A stretch of DNA of 64,000 nt from Puia sp. (GTDB lineage Bacteria; Bacteroidota; Bacteroidia; Chitinophagales; Chitinophagaceae), in the NCBI GenBank assembly GCA_031292515.1, contig JARLGZ010000147.1, forward strand, positions 1 through 64,000, written 5' to 3'. This document shows positions 52,804 through 61,893 of this stretch, piece after piece (within the stretch, counting starts at the first letter, position 1; every line of letters starts with the position of its first letter). Made by a program: the position numbers and the translations under genes. The notes below the pieces were generated by a model. It did not search any database and was not told the origin of the DNA. It worked only from the letters and a program-made list of their open reading frames with translations.

Positions 52804-53823
52804 ATGAAATATAATTTGTTGGGAAATACGGGGCTTAAGGTTTCGGAACTTTGCCTGGGTACGATGACTTTTGGAGGAAGGGGCTGGGCCAAGGCTATCG
52901 GCAGTCTCGATCAGCAGTCGGTGGATCAGTTGGTTAAACGGTCTGTCGATGCGGGCATCAATTTTATTGATACGGCGAATGTCTATTCGGAAGGGTTGGC
53001 CGAGGAACTTACCGGGCAGTCCATTAAAAATCTGGGGTTGCATCGTGACGACCTGGTGATCGCCACGAAAGTGCGGGGCCAGATGGGACAGGGGCCGAAC
53101 GATAGCGGGCTGACGCGTAAGCACATCCTCCGGCAGGTGGAAGCAAGCCTGAAGAGATTGCAGATGGACTATATCGACCTTTACCAGATCCATAGTTTCG
53201 ATCCGTTGACTCCCTGGCAGGAAACCCTTTGGGTATTGGACGATCTTGTCAAGTCCGGGAAGGTCCGTTACATCGGCGCCAGCAATCTGGCGGCCTGGCA
53301 ACTGATGAAGGCTTTGGATTTTGCGGCGTATACCAGGGTCGCGGGCTTTGTATCCTTGCAGGCTTATTACACGATCGCGGGCCGGGACCTGGAGCGTGAA
53401 ATCATTCCGCTCCTGAGGGACCAGCAGGTTGGCTTGCTGGTGTGGAGTCCACTGGCCGGTGGATTGCTAAGCGGTAAGTATAAAAGGGAGGGAGCCGGTG
53501 AGGAGGGAGCAAGGCGCGTTCAATTCGATTTTCCCCCTGTCGATAAGGACAGGGCTTTTAAGATACTGGATGTATTGCATCCAATGGCTCAGGAAAAAGG
53601 GGCTACGGTGGCCCGGTTGGCGCTGGCCTGGCTGCTGCATCAACGGGCAGTCACTTCTGTCATTATCGGCGCCAGGAGGATGGAGCAACTGGAGGATAAC
53701 CTGAAATCTGTCGATATTCAATTCACGATCGAAGACCTCCAAAGGCTGGAGGATGTCAGCAAGCTGCCTTTGGAGTACCCGGGGTGGATGCTGGAGTTTA
53801 CCAAAGGAGATCGAACTAAATAA
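52804..53823 (+). CDS. aldo/keto reductase
   Basis: A 339-residue aldo/keto reductase of the tas/YghZ type: LGNTGLKVSELCLGTMTFGG, catalytic FIDTANVYSEGLAEE (Asp, Tyr), VIATKVRGQ (Lys), LYQIHSFDPLTPWQE (His) and a C-terminal cofactor region SVIIGARRMEQLEDNLKSVD. It reduces aldehydes or ketones with NADPH. An upstream dyad at 52722 may be its operator. The PAS pseudogene follows after 13 bases. Confidence 0.94.
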   Translation: MKYNLLGNTGLKVSELCLGTMTFGGRGWAKAIGSLDQQSVDQLVKRSVDAGINFIDTANVYSEGLAEELTGQSIKNLGLHRDDLVIATKVRGQMGQGPNDSGLTRKHILRQVEASLKRLQMDYIDLYQIHSFDPLTPWQETLWVLDDLVKSGKVRYIGASNLAAWQLMKALDFAAYTRVAGFVSLQAYYTIAGRDLEREIIPLLRDQQVGLLVWSPLAGGLLSGKYKREGAGEEGARRVQFDFPPVDKDRAFKILDVLHPMAQEKGATVARLALAWLLHQRAVTSVIIGARRMEQLEDNLKSVDIQFTIEDLQRLEDVSKLPLEYPGWMLEFTKGDRTK

Positions 53824-53836
53824 ATGGTGGTCTTAA

Positions 53837-54361
53837 AATACTGCAAATCCGGTTAGGTCCGCTCTCTCCGCCTATGGGGGGCTGCGCTTTGTCCTGATTT
53901 TTTATTCGGTGATCCTGCTGGTCGCCATTGCGCTCGCCTGGCTGGTCGTCCAGGAAATCGCGCAGCGCAAGCAATCGGAAAAGAAGTTGAAGCAATACGT
54001 CGAACTGATCGAATATACGCGTGTCGTCATCCGGAATATGAACGACGAAATCATATTCCGGAACAAGGGCATGGGAAAGCTATATGGATGGAGCCTGGAA
54101 GAGGTCCTCGGGCGGACGACGCATGAGTTGTTCCAGACCGTTTTTCCGCAGCCGTTCGGGGAGATCTAGGATCGACTGCTGGAACAGGGCGAGTGGCAGG
54201 GGGAATTGCGGCATATCGTCAAAGACGGCAGTGTCCGCTACGTTTCTAGTCATTGGCATCTTTACCGGGATGAATATGGCCATCCCCTGGCGATCCTGGA
54301 AACGAACAACGACATTATCTCGGTTCCCCTCAATAGCGATCCCCCGCTTTCCGCTTTGTAA
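53837..54361 (+). pseudogene. PAS-domain membrane sensor, broken by in-frame stop and truncated
   Basis: The frame is open from 53837 and reads a membrane segment (FVLIFYSVILLVAIALAWLV), a coiled coil (QEIAQRKQSEKKLKQYVELI) and the first half of a PAS domain (NMNDEIIFRNKGMGKLYGWS). At 54167-54169 there is TAG, but the same frame continues as a normal PAS/PAC second half (LLEQGEWQGELRHIVKDGSV; RDEYGHPLAILETNNDI) up to TAA at 54359. No kinase domain follows. It is thus a nonsense-mutated, 3'-truncated sensor kinase gene. Confidence 0.75.
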
Positions 54362-54471
54362 TGGGGTAATCACCGGGCTCTCCGGTGGCCGTTCTTCTGC
54401 GGGAGTTCGAAAGGGATCGACCGGGAATCAGAAAGAGATCGACAGGGAGTCCGGCATGATTAAGGAGTCTT

Positions 54472-55581
54472 CTACCGGACTGTTTCTGCGGGCTGGTCCT
54501 CAAAAACGGGATAGTCGGTATAACCGGTCTTGTCGGCCGAATAGAATAAATCCATTTTCAGATCCTGCGACAGGGTCCGGTGGTGTTTCAAACGATCGAC
54601 GAGATCGGGGTTGTTGATAAAAGGCCTGCCGAATGCGACCAGGTCGCATAACCCGCTTTCGAGATCTGTTTCCGCCCTCTTATAGTCGTAACCGCCACAT
54701 TGGATGATGGCATTTTTGAAACGCGCGCGAATCTCTTTTTTGATGGTCACCGGTACCGGCGGAGCACCCATGGCCGAATGATCCACCAGGTGGATGTAGA
54801 CGATACCAAGCCCGTTTAATTCTCCGGCAAGATACTGATAGGTCGCATCTATTTCGGGATAATGCGGCATATCGCTGGCGACGCCATAGGGGGAGAGACG
54901 GATCGCAGTCCGGTCTTTTCCGATGGCCGCGGCAACAGCTGCGGCTACTTCCAGCACAAAACGACAGCGGTTTTCGATCGTTCCGCCGTATTCGTCGTTG
55001 CGGATATTGCTGAAGGGCGACAGGAATTGTTCGAGCAGGTAGCCATTGGCGCCATGCAGCTCCACCCCGTCGAATCCGGCCGTCATGGCATTCTTCGCCG
55101 CGGTTACGTACTCTTCTTTTGTATGGGAGAGATCTTCCCTTGTCATCGCTTCGGGCACCGGGAAGTCCTGCATTTTTTGCGCGTCGGTCCACATCTGTCC
55201 TGCCGGTTTTACCGCGGACGGAGCTACTACCCGCGCACCCGCGGGCAGATTCAGGATATGACTGATCCTGCCGCTATGCATGAGCTGGATAAAGATCCGG
55301 CCTTTTTTCCCATGTACGGCTTTTGTGACTTTCTTCCAGCCTTCGACCTGTGCTTCGCTGAAGATCCCGGGTATCCTGGCGTAACCCAATCCGTTTGGAG
55401 AGGGGGAAGTGCCTTCGGTAACGATCAGACCCGCCGCGGCGCGCTGCCCATAATATTCCGCCATCAATTCGTTGGGAATATTTCCGATCGCCCGGCAGCG
55501 GGTCATCGGGGCCATTACGATGCGGTTTGAGAGTTCTATCGATCCAAGTTTTTCGGGACTGAACAAGAGGGGAGTCTGCAT
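54472..55581 (-). CDS. alkene reductase, old yellow enzyme family (NemA-like)
   Basis: From ATG 55581 (MQTPLLFSPEKLGSIELSNR) the 369-residue barrel has the OYE motifs RIVMAPMTRCRA, GLIVTEGTSPSPNGLGY, FIQLMHSGRISH, ELHGANGYLLEQFLSP then NIRNDEYGG, and FGRPFINNPDL. FMN-dependent, it reduces activated C=C bonds or nitro compounds with NADPH. The frame is open to 55776 but passes through a repetitive tract, so the inner start is chosen. Confidence 0.94.
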   Translation of the reverse strand: MQTPLLFSPEKLGSIELSNRIVMAPMTRCRAIGNIPNELMAEYYGQRAAAGLIVTEGTSPSPNGLGYARIPGIFSEAQVEGWKKVTKAVHGKKGRIFIQLMHSGRISHILNLPAGARVVAPSAVKPAGQMWTDAQKMQDFPVPEAMTREDLSHTKEEYVTAAKNAMTAGFDGVELHGANGYLLEQFLSPFSNIRNDEYGGTIENRCRFVLEVAAAVAAAIGKDRTAIRLSPYGVASDMPHYPEIDATYQYLAGELNGLGIVYIHLVDHSAMGAPPVPVTIKKEIRARFKNAIIQCGGYDYKRAETDLESGLCDLVAFGRPFINNPDLVDRLKHHRTLSQDLKMDLFYSADKTGYTDYPVFEDQPAETVR

Positions 55582-55789
55582 ATCTGTGTCTGGAGTTTGA
55601 GTATCTGCTTTGAATGTCTGCTTTGAATCTCCGTTTTGAATGTCTGCAATATTACGCAATTTATCGCATGATCTATTGTAAGGTTTTGTCAGGATGAGAC
55701 CCCGGCTACGGGATAGGGAAATGCCTAACCCGTTATGGCAGGCGGGGGAGTGGGAATGAAAGGCGGTCGCATACATTAAATATTTGTAT

Positions 55790-55797
55790 TATATTTG
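55790..55797 (+). promoter_or_regulatory. TATATTTG, candidate -7 promoter element
   Basis: An exact TAnnTTTG match, 115 bases before the GH13 start. It would give a long leader that contains the duplicated 17-base unit at 55837-55870. No clear -33 element is seen. Confidence 0.4.
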
Positions 55798-55836
55798 AAG
55801 AGGTTTTTGATTAATTGCGGGCATCTTACAGGTCGC

Positions 55837-55870
55837 CGGCATCTGAGAGGTCACGGCATCTGAGAGGTCA
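55837..55870. repeat. 17-base perfect tandem duplication in the GH13 leader
   Basis: CGGCATCTGAGAGGTCA occurs at 55837-55853 and 55854-55870, with a diverged third copy (CGGGCATCTTACAGGTCG) at 55819-55836. On the other side, 55590-55650, variants of TTTGAATGTCTGC precede the alkene reductase gene. The 330-base gap between the two genes has no coding sequence. Confidence 0.88.
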
Positions 55871-55911
55871 CGGGCTTCTCCCCTCCAATAAACGATTGCT
55901 AAAAATGCTAT

Positions 55912-57738
55912 ATGAAAAAATCTTTCTTCTTTATCTGCTTCACCTTCTTCAGCTGCTCCTTAATCGTTCCTGCAGTCTTTGGGCAGGCCGGCCGTCCTCC
56001 CGCAACAAAAACTCCGGGCCCGGCAAACAGGTCATCCCATGCCGGTCTTCAGCCCGACGGGAACAAACCCGCCTGGTGGAAGGAGGCGATCGTCTACCAG
56101 ATCTACCCCAGAAGTTTTAAGGACCACGATGGAGATGGGATTGGAGATCTGAAGGGGATCATTTCAAAACTGGATTATCTAAAGAGTCTAGGGATCACGG
56201 CCGTTTGGCTGAACCCCATCTACAGTTCACCGAATGACGACAATGGCTATGATATCAGCGACTACCGGAATATCATGAAGGAGTTTGGGACGATGGAAGA
56301 TTTCAATGTGCTTTTGAAAGGGCTGCATGAACGGCATATCAGATTTGTGATGGACCTGGTGGTAAACCACAGCAGCGACGAACACGAGTGGTTCAGGCAG
56401 AGCCGCAGTTCCCGTGACAACCCTTACCGCAACTATTATCATTGGTGGAATGCGGAAAGGGGAAAGCCTCCCTACCGTTATAGTTTGTTCGACGTCAATC
56501 ATGATGCCTGGAGATATGATTCGCTGACGGATGCTTATTACCTGCATTATTTTTCGAGGAAGCAACCGGACTTGAATTGGGAGAATCCGGCCCTCCGCAA
56601 GGAAATTTACGGCATCATGCGATTTTGGGCGGACAAGGGTGTCGACGGGTTCCGGCTGGACGCTTTTCAGTTTGTGGCGAAGGATACGACCTGGCCAAAA
56701 TTCCCGGACGGGTTCGAGAAAGACTTCTTTCAATACTATGCCATCGGCCCCCACCTGCATGACTACCTGCGGGAGATGTATGGGCAGATCTTTAGCCACT
56801 ATCCGGTCATGAGCGTCGCAGAGGGGGCCGGCAGGAATATGCAGGATGCCCACGACCTGGTGGATGCGGACAGAAAGGAGCTCAACCTGGCGTATGCTTT
56901 CGACGGCGTGAGCGTGCCCAGGCCGGAGGGGTATAAGCTGTCGGAGTTTAAAGAAGTGTTTAGCCGCTGGGACAGCGCCTTTGCTGACAAGGGCTGGATC
57001 TCTATTTTTCTTGCCAACCACGACCAGGCGAGAATGGTCAGCAGGTTTGGCAACGACAGCCCGCCGTTCAGGGAATTGTCTTCGAAGATGCTGACCACAT
57101 TTATCCTGACTATGCGGGGAACGCCTTTCTACTATAATGGCGACGAATTGGGGATGACGAATATCCGGTTCGATAAGATAGAAGATTACCGCGACATGGC
57201 TACGCTCAACGATTATCAATATCAAAAGAACAAGGGCGCCGATATGGCGGCGTATATGGATTTCATCAGGTTTAGCGCACGTGACAACGGGCGCACGCCT
57301 TTTCAATGGGATAGCAGTCCCCAGGCGGGTTTCACAGCGGGCGAACCCTGGATAAAGGTGAATCCCAACTACCCGGTTTTAAATGCGGCGGCGCAGGAAA
57401 AGGATCCGGCCTCCCCGCTGAATTATTTCAGAAAGATGGTTGCGCTCCGGAAGAAGAATCCCGTATTTGTCTATGGGAGATACCTGGACCTCGACCGGGA
57501 GAACCCGGTCGTATATGCCTATACCCGAGAGTACAGGGGGCAGAAGATGCTGGTGCTGCTGAACTTCTCGGCGACGGATGCGAAGACTGCCATCCCCGTG
57601 AATATGGCGAATGCGAAGCTGATACTGTCGAACTATAAGGATGTTTTTCCGGGGAAGCGTATAGAAGCGCCCGGTGGTGATCGGGCAGGGGCCCGGATTA
57701 TGCTGAGACCGTATGAGGCGATTATATATAAGCTGTAG
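55912..57738 (+). CDS. secreted GH13 alpha-glucosidase / alpha-amylase family enzyme
   Basis: The 608-residue enzyme has a signal peptide (MKKSFFFICFTFFSCSLIVP) and a GH13 barrel: AIVYQIYPRSFKDHDGDGIG, region I DLVVNHSSDEHEW, region II GVDGFRLDAFQFV (nucleophile Asp), region III VMSVAEGAGRN (acid/base Glu) and region IV FLANHDQAR. The pattern is that of oligo-1,6-glucosidase/alpha-glucosidase enzymes. It likely cuts short alpha-glucans outside the inner membrane. FFSC in the signal may be a lipobox, so it could be a lipoprotein. No susC/susD pair is adjacent. Confidence 0.93.
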   Translation: MKKSFFFICFTFFSCSLIVPAVFGQAGRPPATKTPGPANRSSHAGLQPDGNKPAWWKEAIVYQIYPRSFKDHDGDGIGDLKGIISKLDYLKSLGITAVWLNPIYSSPNDDNGYDISDYRNIMKEFGTMEDFNVLLKGLHERHIRFVMDLVVNHSSDEHEWFRQSRSSRDNPYRNYYHWWNAERGKPPYRYSLFDVNHDAWRYDSLTDAYYLHYFSRKQPDLNWENPALRKEIYGIMRFWADKGVDGFRLDAFQFVAKDTTWPKFPDGFEKDFFQYYAIGPHLHDYLREMYGQIFSHYPVMSVAEGAGRNMQDAHDLVDADRKELNLAYAFDGVSVPRPEGYKLSEFKEVFSRWDSAFADKGWISIFLANHDQARMVSRFGNDSPPFRELSSKMLTTFILTMRGTPFYYNGDELGMTNIRFDKIEDYRDMATLNDYQYQKNKGADMAAYMDFIRFSARDNGRTPFQWDSSPQAGFTAGEPWIKVNPNYPVLNAAAQEKDPASPLNYFRKMVALRKKNPVFVYGRYLDLDRENPVVYAYTREYRGQKMLVLLNFSATDAKTAIPVNMANAKLILSNYKDVFPGKRIEAPGGDRAGARIMLRPYEAIIYKL

Positions 57739-57841
57739 AGAAGCTATAGAAATTTTATGGCCATGCGATTCTATAGATAGCGGCATGGCTGGTTTTGGAA
57801 ATACAGCTCGTTTCGGGATGGAGCTTAGTCGCAGCGAGGGC

Positions 57842-59257
57842 TCAGACCGCCGGCGGGTTACCCTTTTTCAGGGTGATCACGGTGATTTCCGGCCAGATGC
57901 CCAGGCGTCCCGAGAATGCCAGGAAACCAAACCCCCGGTTCACATACAGGTAACGATCCTTCTCGTTGGCAAGGCCGGCCCAATCCAGGTAGCGGTATTT
58001 CACGGGGCTCCATCTCCATTTGTCGGTTTCCACGCCAAACTGTGCCCCATGCGTATGGCCGGAGAGGGTCAGGTGGATGGTGGTGGGATGAAACCTGATC
58101 TTCTCTTCCCAGTGGGTGGGGTCGTGCGACAGCAGGATTTTGAAGGCGTCTTTATCCACACCCTGCAGGGCTTTGTCGATGTCTCCGATCTCTATAAACC
58201 CCCGGCCCCAGTTCTGCACGCCGATGAGGCTGATTTTCCGGCCGTCTTTTTCCAGCTCGATGTGTTCGTCGAGCAGAAGGCGGTAGCCGAGTCTCTTGTG
58301 GTGTTCCTTCAGTTCGTCGAGGTTGGCGGCTTTTTCCGCTTCGCTGCCCCATTTTATATAATCGCCGTAGTCGTGGTTGCCTAGTATGGAGAATTGTCCA
58401 AACGGCGCCTTTAACTGGCTGAAATGATCGATATAGGGTTCTATCTCCCAGGCCGCGTTGTTTACCAGGTCGCCGGTAAAGACGAACAGGTCGCTTTTTT
58501 GCGCTTTGGCGAGATCGATGCCTCTTTGGACCGCGGCAGTATTGTCAAAGCTGCCGGAATGGATATCGGAAAGTTGTGTGATCGTAAAACCGTCAAAAGA
58601 TGCGGGCAGGTCCGGAAAGAAGAGCGTGGTCCGATGGAGCTTGAAATCGTATTTGCCTTTGAGCATGGCATACAGGAAACTTGTGAACGGGATTGCCGCG
58701 AACAGGACGGCGGCTTCGCTGATAAAACGGCGGCGGCCTGGAATAAGAGGCTCACGGGGGGGTACGGGGGTGTCTCCGGGATGGAGGTGACCAGGGAGGG
58801 GGGCTGCTCCGGGGATGGGTTCGGTTCGATAAGGGGTGGTTGCTCCGGGATGAGCGGTATGTCGCTCCGAACGGACGGAGCGTTGATCTGTATGAGCGTT
58901 GTGTCTTTGCCAACGAACGATGCGTCTGACGATACCATAAAGAAAGCGGCCGATATCCCCCAGCAGCAGGACTACCGAGAAAAATATTTTTGTGACCAGG
59001 AAGGTCAGGAACAGGCTGAGTATCCATTCGTGGAAAGGGGTCATTCCCTTTGCGGTCGCGAAGCTGCGGAGCGTGGCCTCGAAGAGAACGGTGATGCCGA
59101 CAGCGATAAAAAGGTATCCCCATTTGACCAGATTGCGAAGGGCCCGGGATCGCCAGCGGGCCGTCAGGGTCTTGAGACCGTTGAATACGTAGGCATCCAA
59201 AACCAGGCTGATGATCATCAAAACCAGGACCACCTTAAGAAATCCGCTTCCATGCAT
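57842..59257 (-). CDS. membrane-anchored metallophosphoesterase
   Basis: The 471-residue protein has four N-terminal membrane segments (residues 1-125), a variable Pro/Gly/Arg-rich linker (about 135-185), a further hydrophobic stretch near 195, and a calcineurin-like domain with ITQLSDIHSG, FTGDLVNN, LGNHDYGDY, LLSHDPTHW and LSGHTHGAQFG. All metal ligands are present. The substrate is unknown; related YkuE-type proteins act on UDP-sugar or lipid phosphates. The linker varies strongly in composition. Confidence 0.92.
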   Translation of the reverse strand: MHGSGFLKVVLVLMIISLVLDAYVFNGLKTLTARWRSRALRNLVKWGYLFIAVGITVLFEATLRSFATAKGMTPFHEWILSLFLTFLVTKIFFSVVLLLGDIGRFLYGIVRRIVRWQRHNAHTDQRSVRSERHTAHPGATTPYRTEPIPGAAPLPGHLHPGDTPVPPREPLIPGRRRFISEAAVLFAAIPFTSFLYAMLKGKYDFKLHRTTLFFPDLPASFDGFTITQLSDIHSGSFDNTAAVQRGIDLAKAQKSDLFVFTGDLVNNAAWEIEPYIDHFSQLKAPFGQFSILGNHDYGDYIKWGSEAEKAANLDELKEHHKRLGYRLLLDEHIELEKDGRKISLIGVQNWGRGFIEIGDIDKALQGVDKDAFKILLSHDPTHWEEKIRFHPTTIHLTLSGHTHGAQFGVETDKWRWSPVKYRYLDWAGLANEKDRYLYVNRGFGFLAFSGRLGIWPEITVITLKKGNPPAV

Positions 59258-59461
59258 ATTGTTTGCCCCCCGCCGTTTATTGGATGTGAAAACTGTGAAT
59301 ATGCAATTTAAGAAAGAATTGGACGCAACCGGTCAGTCCGTGTATCGGAAACGTACGGTCTCCGCGGGTGGCGGGTTTTAAGATTTTCATTTTCAATAGA
59401 TTGAGATAATGGCAATGTCTTTGATCGAATGTCCCGTACACTCACCGGGAAATCATTCGTT

Positions 59462-61861
59462 ATGCTAAAAAACTATTTCAGGATCGCTTTGCGTAATCTG
59501 TGGAAGAACAAGACTTTCACCTTGTTGAATCTTGGCGGGCTCACGTTAAGCCTTGCTGCCTGTATCGTGATCTTTTTTTGGGTAGAGGCCGAACTGAATT
59601 ACGATACCGCCGGGAAGAATGCCGACCGGGTATGCCGGGTGGCGCTAACCTTGCAGGTAAAGGGTCAGGCCGACAAACAATTTGCGCTCACGGCCGCGCC
59701 GTTGGCGCCAGTACTGGTCAAAGACTTCCCGGAAATCGAAAAGGCCGTTCGCCTGGAACCCTATGGTGCGCTGATCGGGTCCGGGAACCGGCATTTCTTT
59801 ACCGACAAGTTCCTGTTTGCGGACTCGACTTTTTTTGATGTATTTGGTTTTCCGCTGCTCGAAGGCGATCCGCATACCGCGCTGGCAGGCACGAATTCGG
59901 TCGTGATCACGGAGAGCATGGCGAAGAGATATTTTGGCAAGGGGGATGCCATCGGGAAGATGGTCACCCTGAATGATACGATCCCGCTGAAGGTGACCGG
60001 GGTGGCCAAAGACCTGCCCGTCACCAGCCATTTTGGTTTCGAGATGATCAGTTCCTTCAGCCTTTTGCGAAAAGCCAATATCGACAATGCCGACAACTGG
60101 TGGGGCGACGACTTTTATACCTATGTGCTGCTGAAGGACCCGGCGAGCTTTGCGACGCTTGATGGCAAGCTCAGGAATATCATGGACAAGTATTACGGGA
60201 AGGAGAATAAAGCAATGGGGATGGCTGGTCTGCATTTTTTGCAGCCGTTGAGGAGTATCCACCTGCATTCCAATCTGCAGAATGAGCTGAGCGCAAACGG
60301 GAGTATCGGTTCCCTGAGGATCTTTATCACGATCGCCATCTTTTTACTGGTCGTCGCCTGTATCAATTATATCAACCTTACTACGGCGACTTCCTTCAAA
60401 AGGGCCAGGGAGATCGGTATCCGCAAAGTCTCGGGGGCTGTACTGGGTCAGTTGATGGCTCAATTCCTGAGCGAGTCGATCCTGATCACGCTTGCGGCCC
60501 TGCTCCTGGCGATCGGCCTTGCTTCGGCCGGTCTGCCGCTTTTTAACGGGGTCGCCGGTACGCAGATCTCTTTGGGCGATTACTTTTCCGGTGGGCCCCT
60601 GCTCCTTTTCGGAGGGTTTGCGATTGCGCTGGGCGTCATAGCAGGGATCTATCCCGCTTTTTATCTCTCAGGGGTCCGGCCGGTAAAGGCTTTGAAGAAT
60701 ATCGTGGAAAAAAGGGACAGCCTCCTTTCGCTCAGAAAGAGCATGGTCGTATTCCAGTTTACGCTTTCGGCGGTTCTCATCGTGGCGACCATTGTGGCGC
60801 TGCGGCAGTTGCATTTCATGCAGTCCCAGGACCTGGGTTTCGACAAGGAACAGATAGTGGCTATTCCCCTGCGTACCCAGGCGCAAAGTGTTGCGAAGGA
60901 GAGGCTCAAAAAAGAGCTTCAGGGAGCCGCCGGTGTGATTGCCGTCACTTCTTCCTCCACCACGCCGGGAAAGACGCTGAACAATATCATGACCCTGCCG
61001 GAGGGTGTGCCGCAAAACCAGTTGCAATCTATGGGGACCCTGGTCGTCGATCATGATTTTATCGATGCCTATAAGCTGAAAATGGCTGCCGGAAGGGCTT
61101 TCTCGCGGGATTTCGAGACCGATTCCTCCGCCTTCATTTTGAACGAGACGGCTGTCCGCGAGATCGGTTGGGGAGATCCCAAAAATGCGATCGGGAAGGG
61201 TTTTGAATGGGGGCTCGGCAAAAAGGGTAAGATCATCGGCGTGGTAAAAGATTTTCATTATAATTCTTTGCAGCAGAAAGTGATGCCGGTCGTGATGCAT
61301 ATCATGCCGTTAACGAGCGGTTGGTACGGATATGTCTCCGTCCGCGTCAGCACGGGCGATACCCGTCACACGGTCCAATCTTTGCAGGAGACCTGGAACC
61401 GGTTGCTGCCCGAGAATCCGTTTGATTATTTCTTTGTCAACGATGACTATAATAAACAATACCAAAAAGAGCAGCAGCTGGGTAGCCTGTCCGTCATTTT
61501 TTCCATCCTGACCATTTTTATCTCCTGTCTGGGTTTGTTCGGGCTGGTGATGGTGGCGGTGTCGCGGCGTACCAAGGAGATCGGTGTGCGCAAGGTGCTC
61601 GGCGCCTCCGTCACGGGGATCACCGTGATCCTGTCGAGGGATTTCCTGGGGCTCGTGACGATTGCCTTACTCATCGCCCTGCCACTCTCGGGATGGCTCA
61701 TGCGTTTGTGGCTGGCGGATTTTGCCTACCGGATCGCGCTCAGCTGGTGGGTATTTGCCGCGGCCACCGTATTGGTGGTGTTTATCGCGCTCGCGACGGT
61801 GAGCCTGCTGGCGATCCGGGCCGCGCTGGCAAACCCGGTGAAGAGTCTGCGTTCTGAATAA
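59462..61861 (+). CDS. large MacB/FtsX-type ABC permease (Bacteroidota 800-residue class)
   Basis: From ATG 59462 (MLKNYFRIALRNLWKNKTFT) the 799-residue protein has two FtsX units: N-terminal segment, MacB_PCD domain (about 45-250), three segments (about 285-430), then a second periplasmic domain and three more segments near the C-terminus with VSRRTKEIGVRKVLGASVTG. This class is frequent in Bacteroidota, usually with a separate ATPase; none is adjacent. The role may be in peptide or lipoprotein export, but is unknown. Confidence 0.92.
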   Translation: MLKNYFRIALRNLWKNKTFTLLNLGGLTLSLAACIVIFFWVEAELNYDTAGKNADRVCRVALTLQVKGQADKQFALTAAPLAPVLVKDFPEIEKAVRLEPYGALIGSGNRHFFTDKFLFADSTFFDVFGFPLLEGDPHTALAGTNSVVITESMAKRYFGKGDAIGKMVTLNDTIPLKVTGVAKDLPVTSHFGFEMISSFSLLRKANIDNADNWWGDDFYTYVLLKDPASFATLDGKLRNIMDKYYGKENKAMGMAGLHFLQPLRSIHLHSNLQNELSANGSIGSLRIFITIAIFLLVVACINYINLTTATSFKRAREIGIRKVSGAVLGQLMAQFLSESILITLAALLLAIGLASAGLPLFNGVAGTQISLGDYFSGGPLLLFGGFAIALGVIAGIYPAFYLSGVRPVKALKNIVEKRDSLLSLRKSMVVFQFTLSAVLIVATIVALRQLHFMQSQDLGFDKEQIVAIPLRTQAQSVAKERLKKELQGAAGVIAVTSSSTTPGKTLNNIMTLPEGVPQNQLQSMGTLVVDHDFIDAYKLKMAAGRAFSRDFETDSSAFILNETAVREIGWGDPKNAIGKGFEWGLGKKGKIIGVVKDFHYNSLQQKVMPVVMHIMPLTSGWYGYVSVRVSTGDTRHTVQSLQETWNRLLPENPFDYFFVNDDYNKQYQKEQQLGSLSVIFSILTIFISCLGLFGLVMVAVSRRTKEIGVRKVLGASVTGITVILSRDFLGLVTIALLIALPLSGWLMRLWLADFAYRIALSWWVFAAATVLVVFIALATVSLLAIRAALANPVKSLRSE

Positions 61862-61893
61862 GAAGTTGGCATCCGGGGGTGGTTCTTTTAATT

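Noticed and set aside
55582-55776. 65-residue extension of the alkene reductase
   Set aside because: It is encoded by repeat variants and does not belong to the old yellow enzyme fold; ATG 55581 fits the family start.
56227-57306. 359-codon minus-strand frame opposite the GH13 gene
   Set aside because: Antisense shadow of a clear amylase-family gene; no domain seen.
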